This document shows positions 16,940 to 28,400 of a stretch of DNA of 45,284 nucleotides, in pieces. The stretch comes from Winogradskyella sp. (GTDB taxonomy: Bacteria > Bacteroidota > Bacteroidia > Flavobacteriales > Flavobacteriaceae), in NCBI RefSeq assembly GCF_016744625.1, contig NZ_JADGDZ010000021.1, positions 1 to 45,284 on the forward strand. Direction: 5' to 3'. The notes under the pieces were generated by a model that made no database searches, was not told the origin of the DNA, and saw only the letters and a program-made list of their open reading frames with translations. Numbering within the stretch: position 1 is the first letter of the stretch; every line of letters begins with the position of its first letter. Both the position numbers and the translations under genes were made by a program.

Positions 16940-19108
16940 ATGGAGCCAGCTAATAAAAAGAAATGGATTAATACCTTAAAGTTTTTTGCCGCATATCTTG
17001 TTGCTGCTTGGACGTTTTTACAATTTGTGGATTGGGTATTAAATCGTTATAATATTTCACCACATTGGGTAGATATTTTACTTTGGTTCTTTATAGGTAT
17101 TAGCCCTTCATTAATTATATACCTCTATCACCAAGAGCGCCTAAGTAAGCGCATAATAAAACTTCGTGAAAAGATTTTTATCCCACTCAATATAATAATC
17201 CTAATTATTGGACTATACTTTGGATTTGGCAATAGTGATCTTGGTGCTACAACTAAAGATATTTCTTTTGAAAATGATTCAGGTGAATTAGAAACAAAAA
17301 CCATCACAAAAGAAGAATTTAGAGTTGGCATACCTATTTATGGATTCAAACAGATTGTTAAGGACAGTGCTACTGATTGGATGCGATATGGTATTGGAAA
17401 ATTATTGTACGAAGATTTATTACAAAATAAAAACCTAAGCCCTGAGTTTGAGAACCTAACCAATACAACAACCAAAATTAGAGAATCCTCTTTATTTTAT
17501 GATTTTTATGTAGACGGTAGCTATGAAAAAACAGGAGATACTTATGAAATAATAACACACATAAGAAAAGCTAACAACGGAAAATCCATAAAAAAACAAA
17601 CGTTTACCGGTAATAATTTCACGAGTTTACTTGATGATATCAGCATATTCATTACTTCAGAGGCAGGTCTTGTTGAAAGTAATAATAGTCTTAAATATAT
17701 TGACTTACCTATAGATGAGTTTATGAGTAATTCTTTACCAGCATTAGAAGCTTATGCTAAAACTGATTATAGCAAGGCCTATGATATTGATAAATATTTT
17801 GCTTTAGCGTTTTTAGAACAGGCTAAAATAAATACTATTTATAATAGAGGAAAACTTGAGACTCAAGATATTATAGACATAGCCTTTTCACTAAAAAACG
17901 ATTTACCATTACAAAAACAACTTGAAGTTTATATTCAACGAAGTTTGGCTTATGAACGCTATGATGAAGCTGAAAAACAAGTAAAATTACAACTAGAAGT
18001 CGATCCTACAAACAAATTCTATAACAGGGTATTATTCTCCATTTATGGTGAAACCAAGAATACAGAAAGTTTAATGGTAGCTGCTGAAAAATTATTCAAT
18101 GATGATCCTAATCCTTATTCAGGACTTAACTTAGCAGAAGCAGCAATGGTAAATGGCGAAGAAGATAAAATCATTGAAGCTATAAAAACTTACGAAATCA
18201 TACAACCTGAAATTAGTGCTTTAAAGATAGAACCTTTAATATTAAAAGGAGACATAAAAGGAGCTAGATCTGTTTTTGAAGAACACAAATTATCTAATCC
18301 AAATAATACTAATAGAAATAGAGCTTATGATTCTATATTTGATTATTTAAACGGCAAAAAACCAAAAATTGAAGATTTAAAACAATTTATTGGTACTTAC
18401 AGATCTGAGCAAAACGAACTTCTTCTAGAATTTTGGATTGAAAAGGACAGATTAGTGCGATTTGTAAAAAACCAAAACATGGATATCATGATACCTGCTG
18501 GACCAGATGCACTTGGAGGTGGTTTTATACAAAGGACAACTTTTTACAGTAAACTTGTTAAGGATAATAATGGCAAGGCTATCGGACTTTATAGCTATCA
18601 ATTTAATTGGAACATTACTGGTGAGCGTTTATATTGGAAATTAGATAACCATATTCTTTTAGCAAACCAAGCCTTTGAAAATGGAGACTTAAAAGCAGCC
18701 GACTCACTATACAAAACAGCTATTGAACATAACCCAAAACATAGTTATCTCAAAAACATATCTGCGCACATAAAATATATTACAAAGAATAAAACAGATT
18801 CTATACAGCTGCAAAACGAAAAATTTGCAGGTGCTTACGGTCCAAGAAAATTTTGGGTTGAAAACAATAAGTTCTATTATAAACGTAAAGGAGAAACTAC
18901 TGAGTTAGTAAAAGTTGAACTACTACCTATTTCTGAGAATCGCTATATGGATTTAACCCGATTAAGAACCATAATGGAATTTGTAGAAGATTCGTCTGGA
19001 ATATTGGCTTCAAAAGCCTACAGTTACGTTATAGGTGAAGATTTACGTTTTGAATGGGAATTTACAGATAACGATGATGTGAAAAATTATTTTTTAAAAG
19101 ACAATTAA
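16940..19108 (+). CDS. Membrane-anchored TPR protein
   Basis: The 722-residue protein begins with a short basic stretch and a membrane segment (FFAAYLVAAWTFLQFVDWVL, about 15-34), then two more (about 43-63 and 80-96). The N-terminal 'AAYLVAAW...LQ..D.....' anchor resembles the one placed before TPR/TolB-like regions in adenylate-cyclase-like and serine/threonine-kinase-like bacterial proteins. Here no cyclase, kinase or winged-helix domain precedes it. TPR-like helices occupy roughly residues 310-460, with another TPR pair near 575-605 (LANQAFENGDLKAADSLYKTAIEHNPKHSYL). Beta-rich segments near 465-570 and 630-720 are of unknown type. It probably acts as an envelope scaffold. It is divergent from the pxp operon. 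Confidence 0.75.
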   Translation: MEPANKKKWINTLKFFAAYLVAAWTFLQFVDWVLNRYNISPHWVDILLWFFIGISPSLIIYLYHQERLSKRIIKLREKIFIPLNIIILIIGLYFGFGNSDLGATTKDISFENDSGELETKTITKEEFRVGIPIYGFKQIVKDSATDWMRYGIGKLLYEDLLQNKNLSPEFENLTNTTTKIRESSLFYDFYVDGSYEKTGDTYEIITHIRKANNGKSIKKQTFTGNNFTSLLDDISIFITSEAGLVESNNSLKYIDLPIDEFMSNSLPALEAYAKTDYSKAYDIDKYFALAFLEQAKINTIYNRGKLETQDIIDIAFSLKNDLPLQKQLEVYIQRSLAYERYDEAEKQVKLQLEVDPTNKFYNRVLFSIYGETKNTESLMVAAEKLFNDDPNPYSGLNLAEAAMVNGEEDKIIEAIKTYEIIQPEISALKIEPLILKGDIKGARSVFEEHKLSNPNNTNRNRAYDSIFDYLNGKKPKIEDLKQFIGTYRSEQNELLLEFWIEKDRLVRFVKNQNMDIMIPAGPDALGGGFIQRTTFYSKLVKDNNGKAIGLYSYQFNWNITGERLYWKLDNHILLANQAFENGDLKAADSLYKTAIEHNPKHSYLKNISAHIKYITKNKTDSIQLQNEKFAGAYGPRKFWVENNKFYYKRKGETTELVKVELLPISENRYMDLTRLRTIMEFVEDSSGILASKAYSYVIGEDLRFEWEFTDNDDVKNYFLKDN

Positions 19109-19156
19109 CCCAACAACAAAAGTCTCAACAGCTTAAAATCTCATCAGGTATTAGTA

Positions 19157-19191
19157 CGTAAGTTCTTAGGTATAATTATTTTATACTTACG
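19157..19191. other. Hairpin downstream of the TPR gene
   Basis: CGTAAG (19157-19162) pairs with CTTACG (19186-19191) and GTATAA (19170-19175) with TTATAC (19181-19186), leaving a 7-base bulge on the left. There is no following T-tract, so it is at best a weak terminator or a leader structure. The rest of the gap (19109-19332) is AT-rich with nothing else clear. Confidence 0.3.
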
Positions 19192-19332
19192 AGAATACAC
19201 TTTAATATATATTCACGTAATTCCTACCTCAAATAATTTAGAATTCAGACATACATTTACAACACTGTTAATCAATTAATTAAACAATATTGAGCAGTAA
19301 CTTTTAAATATTAATTCTTAAAACCTAAAATT

Positions 19333-19617
19333 ATGTCAGAAACAAAAGTAACAGTAGATTTTGCAGTGTATGGAGCTCTAGTGAGCGGAAGCAAACCAGG
19401 TAGTGATCGTGCAGCAAATGTAAAATCTGAAGTACAAAGTGCCATTAATGCCAATAATGCCGAATTTAGAATAAACAATTCTAGTTTAGGTAGTGACCCA
19501 AGTCCTGGTCAAGAGAAACACTTTGGGGCTCAAATAACTAGAAATGGACAAACCTATTATTACGCCTGTAAAGAGGGGCAAAAACTAGACTTCTTAAGAG
19601 GTGGATCTCCAGCCTAA
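19333..19617 (+). CDS. Small protein resembling the DnaJC11 C-terminal (DUF3395) domain
   Basis: The 94-residue cytoplasmic protein has no signal peptide. Its pattern is VTVDFAVYGAL near the N-terminus, VKSEVQSAINANNAEFRINNSSLGSDPSPGQEKH in the middle, then ITRNGQTYYYACKEGQKLDF. From memory, YG-x(n)-V-x-S-x-V-Q, a 'G-x-DP-x-PG-x-x-K' turn and an 'x-EGQ-x-L' end are seen in the C-terminal domain of DnaJC11-type proteins (DUF3395) and in fungal and bacterial stand-alone versions, a small beta-sandwich. Function of such stand-alone forms is unknown. The similarity is by eye and may be wrong. A strong terminator follows, so it is monocistronic. Confidence 0.7.
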   Translation: MSETKVTVDFAVYGALVSGSKPGSDRAANVKSEVQSAINANNAEFRINNSSLGSDPSPGQEKHFGAQITRNGQTYYYACKEGQKLDFLRGGSPA

Positions 19618-19654
19618 ATCATTGTCAATACATTTTTATTAAACTGTATTACTG

Positions 19655-19699
19655 TATCAACCGCTTACACAAATAGAAAAAGCGGTTGATATTTTTTTT
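19655..19699 (+). terminator. Rho-independent terminator after the 94-residue gene
   Basis: TATCAACCGCTT (19655-19666) pairs perfectly with AAGCGGTTGATA (19680-19691) and is followed by a run of T (19692-19699). It lies 38 bases past the stop. Confidence 0.88.
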
Positions 19700-19747
19700 A
19701 GACAATTTCATTTTATTAAGTAAGATTTTAAACCAAACAAGGTAATC

Positions 19748-21286
19748 TTACCCTAGCCAACCCTCACGATCCAAACTTCTATACTGAATAGCCTCGCTAA
19801 TATGAGCACCCAAAACATCTTGAGAACCTTCCAAATCGGCAATTGTTCTTGATACTTTTAAGATCCTATCATAAGCTCTAGCAGAAAGATTAAGTCGTTC
19901 CATTGCTGATTTTAAAAGTAACATAGAAGTATCATCAAGCTTACAATACTGCCTAATTTGCTTAGTATTCATCTGCGCATTATAATGGATGTTATCTAAA
20001 CCCTTAAAACGCTCGGTTTGGTTTTCTCTAGCTTTGGTCACTCGTTTTCTTATATCCACAGAATACTCGCCATTTCTTTCATCAGCAAGTTTTTCAAAAG
20101 GTACTGGAGTGACTTCAATATGAATATCTATTCGGTCTAATAAAGGGCCAGAAATTTTTCCCATATAACGTTGCATTTCTGCAGGTGAAGATGTGATTGG
20201 CGAATCTGGATCGTTAAAATAACCGCTCGGACTTGGATTCATACTTGCCACCAACATAAATGAACTTGGATATGTCACAGTAAATTTCGCTCTAGAAATC
20301 GTTACTTCTCTATCTTCTAATGGCTGACGCATTACTTCTAAAACTTCGCGCTTAAATTCTGGTAATTCATCTAGAAATAAAACTCCGTTATGTGATAAGG
20401 ATATTTCACCTGGTTGCGGATAACTTCCGCCTCCGACTAATGCGACGTTACTAATCGTGTGATGTGGACTTCTAAAAGGACGTTGTGCCATCAATCCTGC
20501 ATGAGCCTTAACGCGACCAACAACCGAATGTATTTTTGTGGTTTCCAAAGCTTCATGCAAAGTCATTGGCGGCAAAATACTTGGTAAACGCTTTGCTAGC
20601 ATAGTTTTACCAGAACCTGGAGGGCCAATTAAAATAATATTATGCCCACCTGCTGCTGCAATTTCCATGCAACGCTTAATACTTTCTTGCCCTTTTACAT
20701 CTGCAAAATCAAATTCAGGGAAATCGAGATTTTTATAAAATTCTTCTCTTGTATTTATAATTGTTTGCTCTAAAGCCTCTCCTTTATCAAAATGATTAAT
20801 GACTTGCATTATGTTTTCTACACCAAACACTTTTAAATCATCAACAATAGCAGCTTCTTTAGCATTCTGAATTGGTAAAATAAAACCTTTAAAGCCTTCT
20901 TCCCTTGCTTTTACAGCAATTGGCAATGCGCCTTTAAAAGGCTGTAAGCTTCCATCTAAAGACAATTCTCCCATAATAAGATAATCCTCTAGATTTTCTG
21001 CCTTAATCTGTTTGGATGCTGTTAAGATTCCCACCGCCAAGGTTAAATCGTATGCAGAACCTTCTTTACGTAAATCGGCAGGCGCCATATTTATGGTAAT
21101 CTTTTTACCAGGAATTCGGTAACCGTTATTTTGAAGTGCAGCAGCAATACGATAATTACTTTCTTTTATAGCATTATCTGGCAATCCTACTAAATGATAA
21201 CCAATACCTTTATCTACATTAACCTCAACTGTTATTGTGGAGGCTTCAACACCAAAAACGGCACTTGCGAATATTTTTTTGAGCAT
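19748..21286 (-). CDS. yifB: YifB/ComM-type Mg-chelatase-like AAA ATPase
   Basis: The 512-residue cytoplasmic protein has an N-terminal Lon-protease-like (S5/ChlI) domain (about 10-170, with VGLPDNAIKESNYR and MAPADLRKEGSAYDL), a central AAA+ domain with Walker A GPPGSGKT (221-228) and Walker B GVLFLDELPEF, and the C-terminal Mg-chelatase domain (NLSARAYDRILKVSRTIADL). ComM in naturally competent bacteria is a hexameric helicase that promotes branch migration during DNA uptake; many non-competent bacteria also carry it. Length is typical. The start at 21286 gives the standard N-terminus (LKKIFASAVFGVEA). It is probably a single-gene unit. Confidence 0.95.
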   Translation of the reverse strand: MLKKIFASAVFGVEASTITVEVNVDKGIGYHLVGLPDNAIKESNYRIAAALQNNGYRIPGKKITINMAPADLRKEGSAYDLTLAVGILTASKQIKAENLEDYLIMGELSLDGSLQPFKGALPIAVKAREEGFKGFILPIQNAKEAAIVDDLKVFGVENIMQVINHFDKGEALEQTIINTREEFYKNLDFPEFDFADVKGQESIKRCMEIAAAGGHNIILIGPPGSGKTMLAKRLPSILPPMTLHEALETTKIHSVVGRVKAHAGLMAQRPFRSPHHTISNVALVGGGSYPQPGEISLSHNGVLFLDELPEFKREVLEVMRQPLEDREVTISRAKFTVTYPSSFMLVASMNPSPSGYFNDPDSPITSSPAEMQRYMGKISGPLLDRIDIHIEVTPVPFEKLADERNGEYSVDIRKRVTKARENQTERFKGLDNIHYNAQMNTKQIRQYCKLDDTSMLLLKSAMERLNLSARAYDRILKVSRTIADLEGSQDVLGAHISEAIQYRSLDREGWLG

Positions 21287-21395
21287 GTATATTTCCTTTT
21301 CTTAAATGTAGCGATTTTATTAATACGTCTTAAAACTTGTACTCAAAAATCCATATAACTATCTCATAATTAATCATTAAATCAAAAATATAACA

Positions 21396-22217
21396 CTAAA
21401 TAATAACACTATCAATAACTGCATCTAAATCGTGTTCTGTTGAAACTGATGATAACCAATTTGATGTGTCGTTATGAATCAAAAACGTATTTAATGCCTC
21501 ACTCACTTTATGCTTGTTTGCTGTTGGTAAATTTTCAATCACAGATTCTAAGTTTTCTATAAGTACTAAAGGAGACACCTTTTCTTCACTTAATTTAAAG
21601 GCAATTTTACCAGTAATATCTAGAAACTCTAAGTAATTAACTTTTGTCGTAATAGGTGTCTTAATATTTAAACGATTAAATACATTTTTAGTAAAACTTC
21701 TGGTTTGAGGACCAGAAACTCCGTCTATTATAATGGGTTTGTCATAAATATACTTTAGTGCCATTTGAAGATAAAACGTTTCTGATTGTGCTGCTTCGTG
21801 ATAATCTACATTAGTACTTGTACCTATATGCCAATGATCTTCGTGATTATCATAAAAATGGTTAAGCACAATACCAAAATGCTTTCTTAGAAAAGACTCA
21901 ACACCAAGATACAAGGCTTTTTGATGTACAAAGTCTAATGTGATTAACGTATGGTCTTTCCAGAAAATGGCGTCTAGATCAAACGCTTTTCCTACTCCAT
22001 GCTGACCAGGTTTATTAACAAAAATGCCAGCTGTAGCTATACACTCTGGTTTGCCTAATGGACAATGATTAAAAACCTCTCTAAAAGCAACTTTAAGTTT
22101 TTTTAGAAAATCATCATCAACCTTAAATTTGGTCTTAACACCTTTAGATCCATAAGGATGATCAGTGGTTCTGGCATAATGCATATCTATACCATTAATA
22201 GCATCAACAGTTTTCAT
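21396..22217 (-). CDS. M15/extensin-like peptidase without signal peptide
   Basis: The 273-residue protein has the zinc-ligand pattern of the LAS/M15 fold: HGVGKAFDLD gives His73-x6-Asp80, and HEDHWH gives His128-x-His130. Relatives are D-Ala-D-Ala peptidases, endolysins and extensin-like C-terminal proteins. Downstream, DGVSGPQTRSF (about 167-177) resembles part of a peptidoglycan-binding repeat. The last ~70 residues form an all-helical region with no recognisable motif. Unusually there is no signal peptide or membrane segment, as in phage endolysins, so how it would meet peptidoglycan is unclear. No phage genes surround it. The ATG at 22217 fits; no other start upstream is in frame. Confidence 0.75.
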   Translation of the reverse strand: MKTVDAINGIDMHYARTTDHPYGSKGVKTKFKVDDDFLKKLKVAFREVFNHCPLGKPECIATAGIFVNKPGQHGVGKAFDLDAIFWKDHTLITLDFVHQKALYLGVESFLRKHFGIVLNHFYDNHEDHWHIGTSTNVDYHEAAQSETFYLQMALKYIYDKPIIIDGVSGPQTRSFTKNVFNRLNIKTPITTKVNYLEFLDITGKIAFKLSEEKVSPLVLIENLESVIENLPTANKHKVSEALNTFLIHNDTSNWLSSVSTEHDLDAVIDSVII

Positions 22218-22264
22218 TGAAATACGATTTTTTGGGTTAATCTAATCTATTAAGGGAGATAAAT

Positions 22265-22285
22265 ACCAAATAAATTTTATTTGGT
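22265..22285. promoter_or_regulatory. 21-base palindrome upstream of the M15-like gene
   Basis: The sequence ACCAAATAAA-T-TTTATTTGGT is a perfect inverted repeat with 10-base arms and one central base, 48 bases upstream of the ATG at 22217. Length and position fit an operator for a dimeric regulator, but no regulator gene is close. Confidence 0.45.
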
Positions 22286-22434
22286 TCAACAAGGAAACTT
22301 AAAAATAAGAAAAGATTTACAGGTATAAAACGAGAATGACTATTTTTTTTTAAAACTAAGAGATCGTAGATTATAATCTCTAATATGGAAATAACAACAA
22401 TTCCTCTACTCTTCTATAAAAAAACTTGAAACAT

Positions 22435-22472
22435 AAAAAAACCTTCCAAAATATAGTATTGAAAGGCTTTTA
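22435..22472 (-). terminator. Terminator of the giant adhesin gene
   Basis: AAAAAACCTTCCAA pairs with TTGAAAGGCTTTT (two imperfect positions) around an AATATAGTA-like loop, 17 bases past the adhesin stop on the minus strand. Its sequence is nearly the same as the terminator at 30523-30559. Confidence 0.7.
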
Positions 22473-22488
22473 TATAACTAAATAATTT

Positions 22489-25400
22489 CTATTCTTTTAA
22501 AACCTTAATTCTTTTTACTGCATTCCCAATATGTACTTCTACAAAAAACATTGCAGATGGCAAGTCAGACATATCGATAGCTACATTTTCTCTATTAGGT
22601 TTAAATGTTTTTAAAGTTCTTCCCATTACATCTAATACACTAACACTTTCTATTGCTGATGAATTTCTCAAAGTTAAAAAATCCTTAACTGGATTTGGAT
22701 GAAACTGGAATTCAGAAAAGCTATTTTCGTCTAAGCCAAGTGAACTCTCTTGATTAAAACTAAGATTATCTAAGAAAGCTCTATCTCTCAGAGACGAATC
22801 ATTACCTCCAAAACGTCCAAGGTGTTGCAACGACACTCTAATAGCATCGCCTGTATAAGGCGATAAATCTATTTCTATATTTTCATACACATTAGTATTA
22901 TCTGCTATAAAAGTTTGTAATATATCTCCATTAACAACCACTCTAAATAAAGATTCTGTCTCAATATTTACGAAGGTTTGTTTTAAATCGAAATTCATAA
23001 ATAGCTGTGACACATTAGTAGCATCAACTTCAAAATTTACTTTAGATATATTATTTTCATTCTCTATCCAATTAAGATCATTATTTCCTGTCTCAAACCA
23101 CGTTGCAGCATTTGAACCTCCAGACATTCGTAGTACATTTTCGCCTTCATCACTAAATACTGAACATTGAGTATTCTCGGTTTCTTCTAAAATTATATTT
23201 TGAGGTAAAGTTCCATTAAAATCAAAACCTGTTGTAGTATCTGTTGTAACCACAATTGGCGTATCATTATCTCCATTTAAACTGAACGAGTCAATAGAAA
23301 TGGTATGTACTGGTGCTGAAAAACTAAAGTCAAACAAAAAAGAATAATCACCTGAAATCACAGGTGTAAAAGTAGTTTCAACAGGATGATAATTATAAAA
23401 CCCAAAATCAAAGCCACCAAAATAATTAATGTAATTATCTAAAGCATCTGTTGTATTGCCTCGTCCTGTCCATATCTTAACACTTTGCGAACTGTAATCA
23501 CCTGCTTCTTTCCTAATTTTAAAAGACAACGTATAGGTAGTACCAGCTTCTAAACTAAACATTGGAGAGATTAAATAAGCTTCTATATCAAAATCATCAT
23601 AAGTTGCATATAAATAATGTGTATCTCCATCTCCTACTTGATAAGCACTTAAATTGGTATTACTAGAAACCCAAACATCATCTCCTTGCCAGCATTCTGG
23701 TAAAATATTTGAGCCATAGTTACTCATGGTATTAAAATTCTCAACCCAAGGTAAACTCACAATGTCACAAGACGTAACTGCTTCAATTGGTCCAACCCAT
23801 GCACTAACGTCTAATCCTCCACAATTAGTTCTTACATAAAATTCATAAGACGTTTCTGGGTTTAAGCCACCAACCGTAATTATATCTTCATTGGCTTGCA
23901 CTATAGTCCCATTACCCAATGTAAATCCTTGAGCACCATATTCTATGTCAAATGTTGAACTCGTACTATAATTTTCCCAAGAGATCATCACATTAGTATC
24001 GGAAACCGAAACAAAGTCCACATTAATAGGCTCAAGACAAGTTGGGTTTTCTTTGTATTCTATATCATCGAACATCACTAAAGAATAATCATTAACCTGA
24101 TTATGTAGTATAGCTATGTGATGTGAATTACCTGTATATGAAGAAAAATCGATTAAAAATTCTTTTCCAAATCGCGGAATCTCTTCGGCTTCAATTGTAG
24201 TATATGGCACAAAAGTATCCATGTCCATTGGATTAGACATTAGTCCTATAACAACACCAGATTTATTATATGTAGAACCTGTTGTTTCGTTTCTAATCCA
24301 AATTTTTAGAATTTTATTAGCGTCGAAATCAGATAAATATGGAGATACCATTACACCTGGTACAGGTGTTTGTTCAGACCCGTAAAAATTGATAAAAGCA
24401 ACATTCGGAGATGAACTCGGACTTACTACCAAATTTTCTGTATTTGTTATACCTGAGACTTGATTATTATTTCGTGTCCAACAAAAATTAGGTATTGACT
24501 GGCTTACATTATACTGATAAGACGCATCATATTGATCGAAATTTTCATAAAAAGGAGCTTGTTTTTCACATGTTATTGTAAATGCATATGGCACACTCCA
24601 GTTACTATAGTCGTCACCTACATTACAATAGGCTCTTACACGATATTCGTAGTCGCTAAATGAACTAAGTCCATCAATTGTAAAAGGATTTGTATCGGCT
24701 TGTATTATTGTACCTCCACCTTCACTAAATCCAACTGGTCCATATGCTACTTCCCAACTCTCAGGAGCTTGCTCTGTATTATTATCTTGCCATGCTAATG
24801 TAATTTCATTAGCACCACTTTGTGCTGCTTCTAAATTAGTTGGCGTTACGCATCCACTTTCTGTGTATTCAAAATCATCAAAAAGAATCAATTGACGCTC
24901 ATTAATAGCTACTTGTCTTATACCTATATATTCATCTTCTAGATAGAAATTAGACAAATCGATTTCATACTTAGTCCACTCATCTTCAAACTCAGAAGCT
25001 CCAGAAATTGTATAATATGGCGTAAAGGTTGTATAATCGTCTGGATCTGACATTGTACCAACAATGATTTCTGTTGGACTAGCATAAGCGCTAGATACAG
25101 GATGCATCCAAAATGAGAATTTCTTATAATTATCTAAATCAATTAGTCTTGGCGACACTAAAATAGTCTGCTCAGAAACATTATCGCCTAAAGAATGATT
25201 AGTTTCGTTTAAGAACCAAATTAATTTATCTCCTGTTAATGCATCTGGTGTATAATTTAGGCTATTATCAATAACTCCTATTTGTTCTATTTCATCCCAA
25301 TAAGAAGAATTAACCTGTGGCATTAAACCTGTCCAACAGTGTTCTAAGAAACCTACTGGGTGATTTTCAAAACTCTCAACATAACCAACTTCAAAGCCTT

Positions 25401-28400
25401 GACATTTAGTAGTAAACGTTTGCTTTACAGACCAATCACTAAAAGATGTTCCACAATTTGCTCTGATATAAAAATCATAAGCTGTATCTTCTAATAAATT
25501 TTGAAGTGTAAAAAACGAACTATTGTCTACTGTAATTGTTGTGCCTGTTCCTATTTCAAAGTCCGTAAAACCATATTCAATTTCCCATGATGTGGAATTT
25601 GAATTCTCGTAAGATTCCCAAGAAATATCAACAGCATCATAGCGTTCATCTAGCACAATAGGATACAAAGGCTCAGTACAGTCTGGTATCACTTCAAACT
25701 TAAAATCATCTACAAAAAACTCACTTCCAACAAATTCGTCACCATGTTTAATAGCTATATAACTGTCATTACCCGAATAGTTATTAAAATATATTGTATG
25801 CTCTTTCCAATCAACTACACCCCTTTCATAGCTTTTAAACTCATTCATCTCGTCTGGTGTAATTGTTTGCACCAAATTAAAGGTACTACTATCATTTGGG
25901 TCAGACATTGTACCGATATGCAAGTTAGATCTGTTATAAAGCAGACTTGTAGTACCCTGTCTGGAAATCAAATGAATTCTTATTCTCTTTTCATTATCTA
26001 TGTCTAAAAGTTCTCTAGACACCAATATTAAGTTATCAGATGAGTCTGTAGAATTATCGAAATTATTGGCAAATCGAATAAACTGATTACCAGTCACAGG
26101 ATATACGGACCTGTCTACACCATTATAGTTTACACCAAATTGCTCAACAGCATAAATATTAGTAATCGTATTTTCTGTCTCTACTATTTTAGTCCAACAT
26201 GGACTTATTGCATTTTCAAATTCAAAAGACTCAAAATAATTAGCTTCAACGGGAAGACAGCCTGTAAAGAATGTTATCTCTTCTGTCCAATCCGAGTATA
26301 ACGAATCCTCGTCGCATTTTGCTCTAACTTTTATACTATACTCAGTACCTTCTAATAAGTTCTCTAAAACAAAATTATTTGTTGTTAATGGTACTGTTAT
26401 GTCAGAATTAAAAACACCAACTTGCTCATATTCAATTTCCCACTCGTTCTCTTCTCCACTTTCTGTCCATAAAATCTCAACACTATTATCGTAAACTGTA
26501 CCAATAGTTAAATCGGTTGGCATATTACATATTACAGATTGTAAATACGTAAAATCATCAATAAGAACTTGATTTCCATGACTAGAACTTGTTTTCTTTT
26601 GTTTGAAAGCTATAAATTGATCAGTACCATTATAATCTGCTAAATAAACGATACGCTTTTCCCAAGCATTAGCACTTACATCTCCACTTATAGTTGCAAG
26701 AGCCTCAAAAGTTGTATAATCGTCTGGATTTGTCATTGTACCAACAACCAATCCACCACTATAATTACTGATATAAAATTCTATCTTTTTATCATTAGAT
26801 AAATCCGTAAATAATGGAGAAACCATTAATACTCCAGAACTCGAATACTGAGATGTATCCCTTAAATAAGCAGAATAACCATCGTCACCAAAATTATTAT
26901 CGATAACCATTGAAAAACTTGTTGATGATTGGTTTGAAGGAAACTCATAAGCCGACCAGCAATCATCTAAAGTTGATGCATTAAAATCGTATGTATAATC
27001 TAGGCTATACGAATTACCACAACCAAAATCAATTGTTGTTTTTTCTGACCAATCGCTAGTATTTTCACTATCGCAAATTGCACGCACATAAAAATCGTAG
27101 GTTGTATTAATTGCTAAACCTGCAATATTAAATGGGTTTGAATTAGCTTGTATTATTGTGCCTTGACTTTGCCAAAAGCCTTCTTCTCCATATTCAATTT
27201 CCCATTGTGTTGCACCATTATTTTCTTCCCAAGACAATGTTAACTCTCCATTTACGATTAAATCATTAGAAAGCGCTGTTGGAAATTGGCAAGTCGGAAT
27301 TGCTGAATATTCAAATTGATCTAAATACAAGAACTCATAGATATTAGATGCATCTCCTGTAAGTTGCATTCTAAATGCTACATAGTTATCTGAACCTGTA
27401 TAATCATCAAAATTTATAACAAATTGCTTCCATTGACGGTAGGTCATATCTGCACTTAATATTGTTGTGTGTGGAGTAAATGTAGTTTCGTCCTCTGGAT
27501 TGGACATAGTACCAACAATAAGATTTGCATCTAAATATCTTGGATGAAGCCAAAATTTAATTCTATTGTTTCCCGAACCTAAATCACTTAATTCTGGTGA
27601 GATGAGATATAAATCATTCTCAAAAGTATAATCAGCAAAACGTGCACTATAACCAGAATCGAAAAGCCTATAACTCGATGATGCTGTAACCTCTTCAGCA
27701 TTAGTATTACCTGTTGGTATTGCAGGAATAGTACTCCAACAATTAGCCATTTGTGGTACGTCAAAGTTTTGTGAATAATCTACTGTTATTGGTCCACATG
27801 CTGTAGTGATATTATACAATGGAATCCAATCACTCTTATCATCAGAAGAACAAACCGAACGCAAATAAATATCGTAATTGGTGTCTGCAATTAGGTTACT
27901 TATAGTACCTGATGTTGCATTAAAAGTCATTAAAGTACCATTACCTGTTGCAAATTCACTTTCTCCATACTCAATTTCCCAACTCGTAGCAGAAGCCAAT
28001 TCTGTCCATTGTAAATCTAATTGCGTGTCCTCAAGGTTAGTAATTTCGAAATTAGAAGGCTCTAAGCATGTAGGAATCTCTTGATATGTAAAACTATCCA
28101 TATATAGCCTAGCATTATAATCTGTAGAGACCTGTTTTATTGCTATAAAGCGATCATTACTAGAAAAGGTATCAAAATTAACAATGAGCTGTACCCATTG
28201 ATTTGTTGGTAATTGCGATGCGTCAAAAGCTTGTATTTCAGTATAAGTTTCCTCATCTAATGAGTTTTGTACGGTTCCGACTGTTAATCCAGAAAGTCCT
28301 TCTAGATTATACACCCAAAATTTAATCCGTTTATCATTAGATAAATTTTCTAATTCTGGAGTCACCACCATTCCGCCTTCACTATTATTTACCCTAAAAT

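Noticed and set aside
21396-22217. Possible prophage remnant around the M15-like peptidase
   Set aside because: Neighbours are a housekeeping AAA ATPase and a type IX-secreted adhesin; no integrase, structural or lysis genes are seen.
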